Positions 6,687-15,756 of a stretch of 64,000 bases of DNA are shown here, piece by piece. Every line of letters begins with the position of its first letter. Position 1 is the first letter of the stretch. Source of the DNA: an uncultured Hungatella sp. (lineage in GTDB: Bacteria; Bacillota; Clostridia; Lachnospirales; Lachnospiraceae); NCBI GenBank assembly GCA_910579515.1, contig CAJTUV010000006.1, forward strand, positions 1 to 64,000, read 5' to 3'. The notes under the pieces were generated by a model. That model searched no databases. It was not told where the DNA came from and saw only the letters and a program-made list of their open reading frames with translations. The position numbers and the translations under genes are program-made.

Positions 6687-8537
6687 TTATTCTTCAATAA
6701 AAATGGTTGCCTTCTGTCCGCCAAAGACAGCCAAGGTCCGATAAATAGAATGTTTCCAGGCAATGCCAAGCCGCGGATCAGTAATCGGAATCTCCTCTGT
6801 TTCAATCTGGGAGAAGCCATGAAGCAGGCAGCTTCCCAAGTTACCTACCGTCATCGTGTATGAATTGCCGTTTTGCAGGGAATGAGGCTTGATGGTGGGT
6901 TTTTCGTAAGTCATCAATGATAAAACTACCGGCTGTTGGGGTGCTCCTAAAGAGCGGCAGCCGTCCTTACTTTTCCAGGAATCCGAAATGGTGATTCCTT
7001 TCCCTTTTTCCAGGCAGACAAAGCGCACATAGGAAGCCAGTTCTTCACATTCTGGATAGGCTGGAGACAGGTCCATAGAGATACACGCCTGGTTTTGTCC
7101 AAGCTCATAAGAAACCTCCTTTGCTCCATAGCATTCCCCATCTTTTTGCATAATGCCTCCAAAGGTAGGAAGATTGTGGTATGCGGACTGCATAGCCCAT
7201 ATCTCATAGCGCTGTGGAGAGAACGTTTTCGCTGTATAGCTTTCAACCCCCACATCAATAAACATGGGATTTCCATCTTTGTAAATCGTAAAACTTCCAG
7301 TGTCATTGTGATTATGGCTGTCTCCGTTATCTCCAGCTTTTACTGCCACGCAGTAGCGAGAATCCCTCGCTAAAAACAGTCCTACGCTTTCATAGAAAAT
7401 GTCTGGGTGAATCACAGGTTCTTCCTTACCGTAATTCATCATTTCCTCATGGGTAAAAACAGTCTGAAGGCGGTAAAAAAGGTTGTGTTCGTCCAACGTT
7501 AACTGGTCGCCTCCAGTACGGTAATCTTCAGCGGCAAAAGCCATGAGCTGTGGGTTATCAGTTCGCTTGCCAAAAAGATATTCCCGCACATTACACCGTC
7601 CGGCCACAGGAGAACAGTCGGCAAAGTTTACATAATAAGGCCCATGGATATGAACATTTAAAATATAGGAAGCAATGTTGCGAATTTTGGTCTCCTGATA
7701 GATTGTGGAAAATTTTTGGTCTGTAATGGCGTTTAATACTTCCAGGCAATTAAACAGAGTCAGACCTGCATGGCGGAAATATTGAGCGCCTTCGTCGCAG
7801 CAGCCGTCTTCTCCATATTCTGCCAAAAAGTATTCCAGGCTTTGACACGCTTTTTGGAAAATGTCTTCGTGCCTTGGATTTGGTTTTTCTCTGGTGAATG
7901 CGGCCAGAAGCACGTTCTGAGTACACCAGGAGGTCCAGTTATTTACATGAGAAGAACCGTCCCCCATCCACCAGAAATGGTTTTCCAGATATGGTTTGAA
8001 CACACGGGTTTCCAAGTTGTGATTAATTGCCACAGAGATTGCAGGACTGACTGACAGAAAGGCATCCCGCAGAAGGTACTCTGCCATAGCAAGGATCGCG
8101 CCGGTTTCTGCAGCAAAGAGATCCACAATCGGGTTCGTGATATCTGGAAGAATTTTTTTAGGCCCATCCTGTATGTAAGTGTTGTGGGCCGGAAGCTGCC
8201 AGGCGGATTCTTCACACATCAAAAAGACGGCGTTGATAATATCATCCAGAAAACGTCCCTTGTATTCTGCGCACTCGGCTAAAACCAGAGAATCCAAGAT
8301 CGTCATCCGCTGAAACAGCTTGTCTTCATAATTGACACGGTTTCCGGTCCGACAAAAGGCCATAAAGTCTGTAGCCAGAATCGAGGGAAACTTAAAGTTC
8401 AGAAATTGTTCCCCCTGGTGAATCAGGCGTTCTTTCAGGTCTGTGGGAAGGTTCTCCCAAGGCCCACGACAAGAAGCAGGAGAAAAAGGAGTGAACAGGG
8501 AAACTGGTTTTGTTTTTGAGGCAATTTCAATCATCAT
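6687..8537 (-). CDS. Heparinase II/III family protein (polysaccharide lyase-like, cytoplasmic)
   Basis: This is a protein of about 616 residues with an N-terminal alpha/alpha toroid region and a C-terminal beta-sandwich, as in heparinase II/III lyases that cleave uronic-acid polysaccharides by beta-elimination. The conserved segment SHNHNDTGSFTIYKDG is followed by IDVGVESYT and a later SAYHNLPTFGG, all typical of the family. No signal peptide is visible, so it likely acts on imported oligosaccharides. I prefer the ATG at 8537, with GAAAGGA about 12 bases upstream; the more distal starts at 8561 and 8555 lack a ribosome site. The neighbouring dehydrogenase and rhamnose operon suggest a rhamnose- and uronate-containing glycan, which is inference. 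No transporter lies nearby. Confidence 0.85.
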   Translation of the reverse strand: MMIEIASKTKPVSLFTPFSPASCRGPWENLPTDLKERLIHQGEQFLNFKFPSILATDFMAFCRTGNRVNYEDKLFQRMTILDSLVLAECAEYKGRFLDDIINAVFLMCEESAWQLPAHNTYIQDGPKKILPDITNPIVDLFAAETGAILAMAEYLLRDAFLSVSPAISVAINHNLETRVFKPYLENHFWWMGDGSSHVNNWTSWCTQNVLLAAFTREKPNPRHEDIFQKACQSLEYFLAEYGEDGCCDEGAQYFRHAGLTLFNCLEVLNAITDQKFSTIYQETKIRNIASYILNVHIHGPYYVNFADCSPVAGRCNVREYLFGKRTDNPQLMAFAAEDYRTGGDQLTLDEHNLFYRLQTVFTHEEMMNYGKEEPVIHPDIFYESVGLFLARDSRYCVAVKAGDNGDSHNHNDTGSFTIYKDGNPMFIDVGVESYTAKTFSPQRYEIWAMQSAYHNLPTFGGIMQKDGECYGAKEVSYELGQNQACISMDLSPAYPECEELASYVRFVCLEKGKGITISDSWKSKDGCRSLGAPQQPVVLSLMTYEKPTIKPHSLQNGNSYTMTVGNLGSCLLHGFSQIETEEIPITDPRLGIAWKHSIYRTLAVFGGQKATIFIEE

Positions 8538-8752
8538 AAGATTTACAGTCCTTTCCATCAATAAGAATCTACGGTAAGTATAGCAGTAAATTTATAGTTT
8601 TCCTAGAGGCAGAGGGATGTTTTTTGAAATGTATCAATTTGGGAATTCCAATAATGAGAATGTTGTGGTAAAATTTTAGACATAAGTGGAGAAACAGGCA
8701 CAGACGGTTATGCCTCTCCAAAAGGCAAGGGAAAGATAAGGAGGAGTTCAAT

Positions 8753-10078
8753 ATGGGACTTTTAAAGGTAGGCGTAGGAGCAGTTGAAAGCGTTTTGGCG
8801 GATCAATGGAGAGAGTATTTTTACTGCCCTTCTTTGTCTGGAAATGTTTTGGTAAAAAAAGGAGAGAAACGACAGAGTAAGAAAAATTATAACACAAAGG
8901 GCAATGATAATTTGATTACCAATGGTTCCATCATTGCAGTGAATGAAGGTCAGTGTATGATTATTGTGGACCAGGGCGCTATTGCAGAGGTTTGTACTGA
9001 GGCAGGAGAGTTTGTCTATGACACCTCTACGGAGCCTACGATTTTCTATGGCGGTTTTGGAAAGGGACTTGCAGATAGTTTTGAACAGTTCAAGAAACGG
9101 TTTACCTTTGGCGGAGATACAGGCAAAGACCAAAGGGTCTATTTTTTCAATACCAAGGAGATTATGGGAAATAAATATGGCACTGCCAGCCCCGTTCCAT
9201 TTCGGGTGGTAGACCGAAACATAGGCCTGGACATTGACATCGCAATCCGGTGCCATGGCGAGTACGCATATAGGATGATTGATCCCATTCTTTTCTATAA
9301 AAATATCTGTGGAAATGTAGAGACAGAGTACACCAGGGATAAGATTGATTCGCAGCTCAGAAGCGAACTTCTCACAGCCTTACAGCCTGCTTTTGGCAAG
9401 ATTTCCAATATGGGGATCCGCTATAGTGCGTTGCCTGGCCACACCAATGATTTATCTCAGGCATTAAATGAAGTTTTGTCAGATAAATGGGGTGGAAAAT
9501 ATGGCATTGCCATCAGCTCGATTGGCGTTAGCTCTGTAAAGGCATCTGAGGAAGACGAAAAAATGATCAAGGAACTGCAGAGAAATGCAACTCTGCGCAA
9601 TCCAAACATGGCTGCGGCTCATTTGGTTGACGCTCAGGCCCAGGCCATGAAGTCTGCGGCTGCGAATACCAGCACCGGGCCGATGATGGCATTTGCGGGA
9701 ATGAATATGGCAGCCAATGCAGGCGGCATGAATCCTCAGAGCCTGTTTTCTATGGGACAGCAGCACAATCCGATCCCTCAGCCTCAGCAGGCTTCAGAAC
9801 AGGCAGGATGGACCTGTTCCTGCGGCGCTTCAGGCAATACAGGAAAATTCTGCTCTGAGTGCGGAAGTCCCAGACCGTCTCAGGATAACTTCTGGACCTG
9901 CGCCTGTGGAGCCAGGAACACAGGAAAATTCTGTTCTGAGTGTGGAAAGCCAAAGCCAGCCGGCGCTTTGCAGTATAAATGCGACAAATGCGGATGGGAG
10001 CCAGAAGACCCTTCCAAACCGCCTAAGTTCTGTCCAGAATGCGGAGATCCCTTTGATAACGGAGACGTTAAGAGATAG
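8753..10078 (+). CDS. SPFH-domain protein with C-terminal zinc ribbons (YdjI-like)
   Basis: The 441-residue protein has an SPFH/virion-core-like domain over about residues 1-290, followed by a low-complexity Ala/Met/Gln linker. Three CxC/CxxC zinc-ribbon units follow (CSCGASGNTGKFCSECG, CACGARNTGKFCSECG and CDKCGWEPED..CPECG). This layout matches Bacillus subtilis YdjI and relatives, which act with PspA-type envelope-stress proteins at the membrane; no such partner is adjacent here. The ATG at 8753 has AAGGAGGAG ahead of it. A possible promoter TTCCAA-N17-TAAAAT lies at 8646-8674. Its stop overlaps the end of the convergent AraC-type gene by 11 bases. Confidence 0.85.
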   Translation: MGLLKVGVGAVESVLADQWREYFYCPSLSGNVLVKKGEKRQSKKNYNTKGNDNLITNGSIIAVNEGQCMIIVDQGAIAEVCTEAGEFVYDTSTEPTIFYGGFGKGLADSFEQFKKRFTFGGDTGKDQRVYFFNTKEIMGNKYGTASPVPFRVVDRNIGLDIDIAIRCHGEYAYRMIDPILFYKNICGNVETEYTRDKIDSQLRSELLTALQPAFGKISNMGIRYSALPGHTNDLSQALNEVLSDKWGGKYGIAISSIGVSSVKASEEDEKMIKELQRNATLRNPNMAAAHLVDAQAQAMKSAAANTSTGPMMAFAGMNMAANAGGMNPQSLFSMGQQHNPIPQPQQASEQAGWTCSCGASGNTGKFCSECGSPRPSQDNFWTCACGARNTGKFCSECGKPKPAGALQYKCDKCGWEPEDPSKPPKFCPECGDPFDNGDVKR

Positions 10079-11051
10079 GAGAAAAAGTGCTGTTTTCCCG
10101 ATATTCTTTTGGCGACATATGGTAGGCTTTTCGAAAAATACGGTGAAAATAGCTGGTGTTGTCATACCCTACAGCTACGCTGATGTCGGCGATAGGAAGC
10201 CGGGTGCTTTGCAGCAAAAACACGGCCTGATTTAAGCGTTTCTGCTGCACAAGCTCTTTATAGGTTTTCCCTAAAAGGCGCTTAATGGAACGACTGAGCC
10301 AGGGAACATCATAGCCCATAAGCATGGCCAGCTTTGTCAGTTCTCCATCTCGATAGTTTTCATCAATGTAGCGCAGTACCTGGAAAATCAACTGTTGATT
10401 GTAAGACTGGTCATCGGAGTGGAGGCGGTCTGTATGGTGTATCAGCTGCAGAAACACAAGGCCCATGGTGACTTGATTGACGCTGCGTTTGTTAGGCTGG
10501 TTATTTAAGAGGGTCCAGACCATATTTTCCATCAGATTCTGGATAGGGAGCACATCTGCCACCTGAAAATGGAGATAGTTTCCATAGCGGTTGTCCTGAC
10601 GCAGACAACTGATGAGAAAATCCCGCAAATAATTTTTTTCTTCTCCAATCATGTGGAAGGCAGTATCAAAAAATTCGGGAAGGATGATGAAGTTGACGGC
10701 AATGTCGGACTCTGAGGCAGGATAAATTTCCTGTATGGCATTTTGATTCAGAAACAAAAGCTCTCCGGTCTTTAATAGCACCTGAGTTTGGTCAATAAGA
10801 TGGGTGGTCTGTCCCTGGCACATATATATGACCTCTACATAATTATGACGATGTCTGGGAAAATGGACAAAACGGGTATGAGGCCGGATTTGAATCAGTT
10901 TTCCATGCTCCAGCATTTTTCCGCTGTCAATAATCAATTCTTTTGTATGTGCATATCGGGTAGGGTCGATTTCGCGGCGGCCGGAGAGGATTTCCTGTTC
11001 CTCCTCAGTGATGACGCTTAAACGATTGATGATTTCCTGATTCATAGACAA
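10068..11051 (-). CDS. AraC-family transcriptional regulator, probable rhamnose-operon activator
   Basis: The 327-residue protein has an N-terminal cupin sensor domain (about residues 50-150, including FPRHRHNYVEVIYMCQG). A C-terminal AraC double helix-turn-helix follows over about residues 225-322 (LAMLMGYDVPWLSRSIKRL and ISVAVGYDNTSYFHRIFRK). It is transcribed divergently from rhaB, as RhaS/RhaR-type regulators are, so a role as the L-rhamnose-responsive regulator is likely though inferred. A possible minus-strand promoter TTGCAC-N17-TAAACT lies at about 11082-11111. The 3' end overlaps the convergent SPFH gene by 11 bases. Confidence 0.85.
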   Translation of the reverse strand: MSMNQEIINRLSVITEEEQEILSGRREIDPTRYAHTKELIIDSGKMLEHGKLIQIRPHTRFVHFPRHRHNYVEVIYMCQGQTTHLIDQTQVLLKTGELLFLNQNAIQEIYPASESDIAVNFIILPEFFDTAFHMIGEEKNYLRDFLISCLRQDNRYGNYLHFQVADVLPIQNLMENMVWTLLNNQPNKRSVNQVTMGLVFLQLIHHTDRLHSDDQSYNQQLIFQVLRYIDENYRDGELTKLAMLMGYDVPWLSRSIKRLLGKTYKELVQQKRLNQAVFLLQSTRLPIADISVAVGYDNTSYFHRIFRKAYHMSPKEYRENSTFSPIS

Positions 11052-11115
11052 TCCTTTCCTGTGTCAACAGACTTATAAAAGGAGTTTACCACAGAATACG
11101 GTATTGTGCAAATAA

Positions 11116-11142
11116 GGACGCAGTTTTTTGTGAACTACGTCC
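11116..11142. promoter_or_regulatory. Inverted repeat in the rhaB upstream region
   Basis: GGACGCAGTT (11116-11125) and AACTACGTCC (11133-11142) form a ten-base inverted repeat with one mismatch. It is centred about 37 bases upstream of a TATAAT at 11166-11171. The -35 region of that promoter is poor (TTCCTT), which fits dependence on an activator. The repeat could be the AraC-type operator. It is also followed by T-rich sequence, so a terminator cannot be excluded. Confidence 0.45.
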
Positions 11143-11202
11143 TTCCTTTTTTCTGAATGAGTCGTTATAATAAAAGCAGAAACGGGGTGAGAGGAGGACA
11201 TT

Positions 11203-12612
11203 ATGGAGCAATACTATTTGGCTGTCGATATTGGGGCTTCCAGCGGCCGGCATATTTTGGGGCATGTAAAACAAGGACGCATGGTATTAGAGGAAATCTA
11301 TCGTTTTCCCAATGGTATGAAACAGATAGACGGGCATTTATGCTGGGATGTAGAGGCGTTATTTTCCCATATAATAGCGGGAATGAAACGATGTAAAGAG
11401 CTGGGCAAGATTCCTGTCAGCCTGGGGATTGACACCTGGGCGGTGGATTATGTGCTGTTGGATGAGCAAAATCAGATTGTGGGAAATGTGGTTGGATATC
11501 GGGACGGACGCACGAAGGGAATGGACGATCAGGTATACAAAGATATTTCTTTGGAGGAATTGTATCAGAAGACGGGGATTCAGAAGCAGATTTTTAATAC
11601 AATTTATCAGTTTATGGCGGTGAAGAGGCAGCATCCAGAGTATTTGGATAAGGCCAAAACCATGTTGATGATTCCAGATTATTTTCACTTCTGCCTTACT
11701 GGAGTAAAGAAACAGGAATATACCAATGCCACCACCACCCAGCTGGTAAACCCTGGGACCAACACTTGGGATTATGAGCTGATTGAGAAGCTGGGGTATC
11801 CCCTAAATTGGTTCGGAGAGCTTTCCATGCCTGGAACATTGGTAGGAGAACTGACAGAAGAGATTCAAAAGGAGGTTGGATACCAGTGCAAGGTAGTGCT
11901 TCCTGCAACTCATGACACAGGCTCAGCGGTTCTTGCAGTTCCATCCAACGAAGAAAATATTTTGTATATTAGTTCTGGAACGTGGTCTCTTATGGGGACA
12001 GAAAGGAAAGAAGCCGATTGTTCTCTTAAAAGTATGAAGCACAATTTCACCAATGAAGGCGGTTATGAATATCGGTTCCGCTATCTAAAAAACATTATGG
12101 GGCTTTGGATGATTCAATCTGTAAAGAAAGAGCTGGCCTTAATGGGGCAGGACTATTCCTTTGGAGAAATCTGCGACATGGCCTCAAAGGAGACGATTCC
12201 GTCCTTGGTAGATTGTAATGACGACGGCTTTCTGGCTCCGGAAAGTATGATTCAGGCTGTGAAGGATTATTGCAGAAAGGAAGGGCAGCAGGTTCCTGAA
12301 ACTCCGGCTCAGTTAGGGGCTGTGATTTATAACAGTCTGGCTAAGTGCTATGGGCAGACCATTGAGGAGCTGGAGCAGGCTGTAAAAGCTCACTATAGCC
12401 AAATCCATATTGTAGGAGGAGGAGCCAATGCGGATTATCTGAACCATCTTACAGCCAAGTATACCAAGCGGCCTGTTTATGCAGGGCCTACGGAGGCCAC
12501 GGCTATTGGGAATCTGACTGCGCAGATGATTCGGGCTGGAGAGTACAAAAGCCTTACAGAAGCCAGAGACGCTATTTTTAAGTCTTTTGAGATCAAAAAA
12601 TATGAGCCGTAA
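11203..12612 (+). CDS. rhaB: L-rhamnulokinase
   Basis: RhaB phosphorylates L-rhamnulose to L-rhamnulose 1-phosphate with ATP. The 469-residue FGGY-family kinase has the N-terminal phosphate-binding segment AVDIGASSGRHI, the RhaB-typical GIDTWAVDYVLLD, ATHDTGSAVLAVP, SSGTWSLMGTE and IHIVGGGANADYLN. The length matches the family. It is the first gene of rhaBMAD, with a TATAAT 32 bases upstream and GAGAGGAGG ahead of the ATG. Expression is probably controlled by the divergent AraC-type regulator. Confidence 0.95.
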   Translation: MEQYYLAVDIGASSGRHILGHVKQGRMVLEEIYRFPNGMKQIDGHLCWDVEALFSHIIAGMKRCKELGKIPVSLGIDTWAVDYVLLDEQNQIVGNVVGYRDGRTKGMDDQVYKDISLEELYQKTGIQKQIFNTIYQFMAVKRQHPEYLDKAKTMLMIPDYFHFCLTGVKKQEYTNATTTQLVNPGTNTWDYELIEKLGYPLNWFGELSMPGTLVGELTEEIQKEVGYQCKVVLPATHDTGSAVLAVPSNEENILYISSGTWSLMGTERKEADCSLKSMKHNFTNEGGYEYRFRYLKNIMGLWMIQSVKKELALMGQDYSFGEICDMASKETIPSLVDCNDDGFLAPESMIQAVKDYCRKEGQQVPETPAQLGAVIYNSLAKCYGQTIEELEQAVKAHYSQIHIVGGGANADYLNHLTAKYTKRPVYAGPTEATAIGNLTAQMIRAGEYKSLTEARDAIFKSFEIKKYEP

Positions 12613-12642
12613 GTTATCAGAAGAAAAAGGAGGGGATTCATT

Positions 12643-12957
12643 ATGGTGAGGAAGGGGTTTAAAATGTTTTTGTATCCCGGTATGGCAGAGGAGTATGAGA
12701 AACGACACAATGCCTTGTGGGATGAGATGAAAGACATGATTCACGAGTATGGCGGGCGCAATTATTCTATTTATCTGGATAAGGAGACTAACGTTCTCTA
12801 TGGATATCTGGAAGTAGAGAGTGAAGAACAATGGGCAAAGTCGGCAGACACGCCTATCAATCGTAAGTGGTGGGATTATATGGCAGATATCATGGAGACC
12901 AATGAGGACAACAGCCCGGTGTGTATTGACTTGACGCCGGTGTTCCATTTAGATTAA
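12643..12957 (+). CDS. rhaM: L-rhamnose mutarotase
   Basis: RhaM interconverts the alpha and beta anomers of L-rhamnose and so supplies the form used by the isomerase. The 104-residue protein has the family's ferredoxin-like pattern: a start with KGFKMFLYPGMAEEYEKRH, HNALWDEM, NYSIYLDKETNVLYGYLE and a late WWDYMADIM. AAAAAGGAGGGG lies before the ATG. It sits between rhaB and rhaA in the operon. Confidence 0.93.
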   Translation: MVRKGFKMFLYPGMAEEYEKRHNALWDEMKDMIHEYGGRNYSIYLDKETNVLYGYLEVESEEQWAKSADTPINRKWWDYMADIMETNEDNSPVCIDLTPVFHLD

Positions 12958-12986
12958 AATAAATATGAATCAGGAGGATCATTTTC

Positions 12987-14234
12987 ATGACAATCAGGGA
13001 AAAGTATGAAGCAGCAAAGCAGGCGTACAAAAATATAGGAGTGGATACGGATGCAGCGTTAGAAGCCCTTAAAAAGATTCCGGTTTCCATGCACTGCTGG
13101 CAGGGAGACGACGTGGTGGGATTTGATGGCGCAGGCGCCCTTTCCGGCGGCATTCAGACCACAGGAAACTATCCTGGGAAGGCTAAAACGCCAGAGGAGT
13201 TAATGGCAGATATTGACAAAGCGTTAAGTTTGATTCCGGGAAAGCATCGCATCAATCTTCATGCCAGCTATGCGATTTTTGAAGACGGACAGACTGCGGA
13301 CAGGGACAGTATTGAGCCAAAGCATTTTGCAAAATGGGTGGAGTTTGCAAAAGCAAGAGGACTAGGCATCGATTTTAATCCGACCTGCTTTTCTCACCCT
13401 AAGGCGGAAAACGGAACGTTGTCCAGTGAGATTTTGGAAATCCGAAAGTTCTGGATTGACCACTGCAAGGCTTCTTTAAAAATCTCGGAATACATTGCAA
13501 CTGAGCTGGGCAGTCCTGTTACCATGAATATCTGGATTCCAGACGGATTTAAGGATATTCCGGCAGACAGAACCGCTCCAAGAGCGAGGCTGAAAGATTC
13601 TCTGGACCAGATTCTTTCGATTGGCTATGACCGCAGCAAAGTATATGTGGCAGTGGAGTCTAAGGTATTTGGAATCGGAATGGAAAGCTATACCGTAGGT
13701 TCTCATGAATTTTATATGAATTATGCTGCAAAAAATGACCTTTTGTGTCTGCTCGATAATGGACACTATCATCCTACAGAAGTGGTGTCCGACAAGATTC
13801 CTTCCATGCTTTTATTCTTTGACAAAGTAGCTCTTCACGTGACAAGGTCCGTTCGCTGGGACAGCGATCACGTAGTATTGTTTGATGACGAGACAAGAGA
13901 GATTGCAAAGGAAATTGTGAGAAACGGCGCAGACAGAGTGCTTCTGGCTCTTGATTTCTTTGACGCCAGCATCAACCGGATTTCCGCATGGGTAGTAGGT
14001 ATGAGAAATATGCAGAAAGCCTTGCTGTTCGCTCTGCTTCAGCCTAATGAGGAGATGGCAAAACTTCAGGAGGAGAGAAATTTCACGAAATTAATGATGA
14101 TGTCTGAGGAGTTAAAGTGTTATCCCTTCGGTGATGTGTGGAATTATTTCTGTGAATTAAACCATGTGCCAGCTAAGGAAGACTGGTTTGAGGAAGTTGA
14201 GTCCTATGAGAAAAACGTATTGAGCAAGAGATAA
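12987..14234 (+). CDS. rhaA: L-rhamnose isomerase
   Basis: RhaA converts L-rhamnose to L-rhamnulose using a divalent metal. The 415-residue protein has the usual length and the family signatures VSMHCWQGDDVVGFDG near residue 32, GIDFNPTCFSHPKAENGTLSS, MNIWIPDGFKDIPADR, and metal-site segments VAVESKVFGIG, LLDNGHYHPTE and RWDSDHVVLFDDE. The ribosome site is CAGGAGGATC. It is the third gene of the rha operon. Confidence 0.96.
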   Translation: MTIREKYEAAKQAYKNIGVDTDAALEALKKIPVSMHCWQGDDVVGFDGAGALSGGIQTTGNYPGKAKTPEELMADIDKALSLIPGKHRINLHASYAIFEDGQTADRDSIEPKHFAKWVEFAKARGLGIDFNPTCFSHPKAENGTLSSEILEIRKFWIDHCKASLKISEYIATELGSPVTMNIWIPDGFKDIPADRTAPRARLKDSLDQILSIGYDRSKVYVAVESKVFGIGMESYTVGSHEFYMNYAAKNDLLCLLDNGHYHPTEVVSDKIPSMLLFFDKVALHVTRSVRWDSDHVVLFDDETREIAKEIVRNGADRVLLALDFFDASINRISAWVVGMRNMQKALLFALLQPNEEMAKLQEERNFTKLMMMSEELKCYPFGDVWNYFCELNHVPAKEDWFEEVESYEKNVLSKR

Positions 14235-14265
14235 AGATTGGAGAGGAAGAAAGGCGGGATAAGCT

Positions 14266-15096
14266 ATGAAGGTATTGGAAGCAGGATTTGCGCAGGGATT
14301 TATTCGGATGTGCAACGATGGATTTTTACAGAATTGGCATGAGAGAAACGGTGGCAATCTAAGTTATCGTATCAAGGAAGAGGAAGTAGACAGCGTGAAG
14401 GAAGACTTGTCCTTTGACAAGCCATGGCAGGAAATCGGAACCAGTGTTCCACAGCTGGCAGGCGAATACTTTCTGGTAACAGGAAGCGGAAAATATTTTC
14501 GCAATGTAATATTAGACCCTGCTTCTAACATCTGCATTATTGAAGTAGATGCAAAAGGTGAAAATTTCCGTATTTGCTGGGGATTGGTAAACGGTGGAAG
14601 GCCTACGAGCGAACTGCCTTCTCATCTCATGAATCATGAGGTAAAGAGGTCGGCTACAGAAGGAAGGCACAGGGTGATTTATCACGCCCATCCTGCCAAT
14701 ACCATCGCATTGACCTTTGTTCTTCCTCTGGAGGATCGGGTGTTTACAAGAGAGCTTTGGGAAATGGCTACGGAGTGTCCGGTGGTATTTCCTGACGGCG
14801 TGGGAGTTGTCGGTTGGATGGTGCCTGGCGGAAGAGAGATTGCGGTTGCAACCAGCGAGCTGATGAAAAAGTATGATGTGGCAATCTGGGCGCATCACGG
14901 CATGTTCTGTTCTGGAGAAGATTTTGATTTAACCTTTGGACTTATGCACACTGTGGAGAAATCAGCGGAGATTTTAGTAAAGGTATTGTCAATCCGCCCA
15001 GATAAGCTTCAGACGATTTCCCCACAAAATTTCCGAGATTTAGCAGTAGACTTTAAAGTTACTTTACCAGAAGAATTTTTATACAAGAAAGAATGA
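14266..15096 (+). CDS. rhaD: Rhamnulose-1-phosphate aldolase
   Basis: RhaD cleaves L-rhamnulose 1-phosphate to dihydroxyacetone phosphate and L-lactaldehyde. The 276-residue class II zinc aldolase shows WHERNGGNLSYR near the N-terminus and zinc ligands in YHAHPANTIAL and WAHHGMFC. The length matches the E. coli enzyme. It closes the rhamnose pathway in this operon. No lactaldehyde reductase lies directly downstream; the alcohol dehydrogenase at 5596 is of a different family. Confidence 0.94.
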   Translation: MKVLEAGFAQGFIRMCNDGFLQNWHERNGGNLSYRIKEEEVDSVKEDLSFDKPWQEIGTSVPQLAGEYFLVTGSGKYFRNVILDPASNICIIEVDAKGENFRICWGLVNGGRPTSELPSHLMNHEVKRSATEGRHRVIYHAHPANTIALTFVLPLEDRVFTRELWEMATECPVVFPDGVGVVGWMVPGGREIAVATSELMKKYDVAIWAHHGMFCSGEDFDLTFGLMHTVEKSAEILVKVLSIRPDKLQTISPQNFRDLAVDFKVTLPEEFLYKKE

Positions 15097-15109
15097 CGGG
15101 AAACTGAAC

Positions 15110-15742
15110 ATGATAAAAGAGCAGAAAATAGAAATCTTTCTGGAGGCATTGTCCTCAAAACAGCCGACTCCGGGCGGCGGCGGAGCTTCATCCCTTGGGG
15201 GAGCTCTGGCTGCGGCCCTTGGGCTGATGGTGGGGAATCTGACGGTAGGAAAGAAAAAATATGCAGACGTAGAAAATGATGTGCAGGAATGGATGAGACA
15301 GCTGCAGGGGCTGTTAGAGGAAATGACCTGCCTGGCAGACAGAGACGCAGAAGTTTTTGCACCTCTGGCCGCAGCCTATAGCCTTCCTTCTGGCACAGAG
15401 GAAGAGAAGGCATACAAGGAAGCGGTAATGGAGAAGAACTTGCTGGCGGCTAGTCTGGTTCCTATGGAAATTATGGAGAAGGCAGTAAAAATTCTGGAAA
15501 TTCTGTCAGAACTGGAAGAAAAGGGAAGCGTTATGGCGGTCAGCGACGTAGGGGTAGCGGTACAGTTTGCTAGAACGGCTCTTACAGGCGGAGTCATGAA
15601 TATTTATATCAACACCAAATCCATGAAAAACAGTCAGAAGGCAGAGGAGCTGAATCAAAAAGCAGAGCAGCTTTTGAAAGAAGGGGTAGAGCAGGCAGAT
15701 CGTATTTATGAAAAAGTACTTCGGCGTTTGAAAACTACTTAA
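15110..15742 (+). CDS. fchA: Methenyltetrahydrofolate cyclohydrolase / cyclodeaminase-family protein
   Basis: The 210-residue, mostly helical protein matches the FTCD C-terminal/FchA family through KQPTPGGGGASSLGGALAAALG near residue 20 and DRDAEVFAPLAAAYSLP. Family members hydrolyse methenyl-THF to formyl-THF or deaminate formimino-THF. It begins 13 bases after rhaD and is followed 14 bases later by folD, so it is co-transcribed with both. No formiminotransferase is present, and the folD neighbour has lost cyclohydrolase residues. Cyclohydrolase is therefore the better prediction. Confidence 0.82.
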   Translation: MIKEQKIEIFLEALSSKQPTPGGGGASSLGGALAAALGLMVGNLTVGKKKYADVENDVQEWMRQLQGLLEEMTCLADRDAEVFAPLAAAYSLPSGTEEEKAYKEAVMEKNLLAASLVPMEIMEKAVKILEILSELEEKGSVMAVSDVGVAVQFARTALTGGVMNIYINTKSMKNSQKAEELNQKAEQLLKEGVEQADRIYEKVLRRLKTT

Positions 15743-15756
15743 AGCGAGGATATGAC

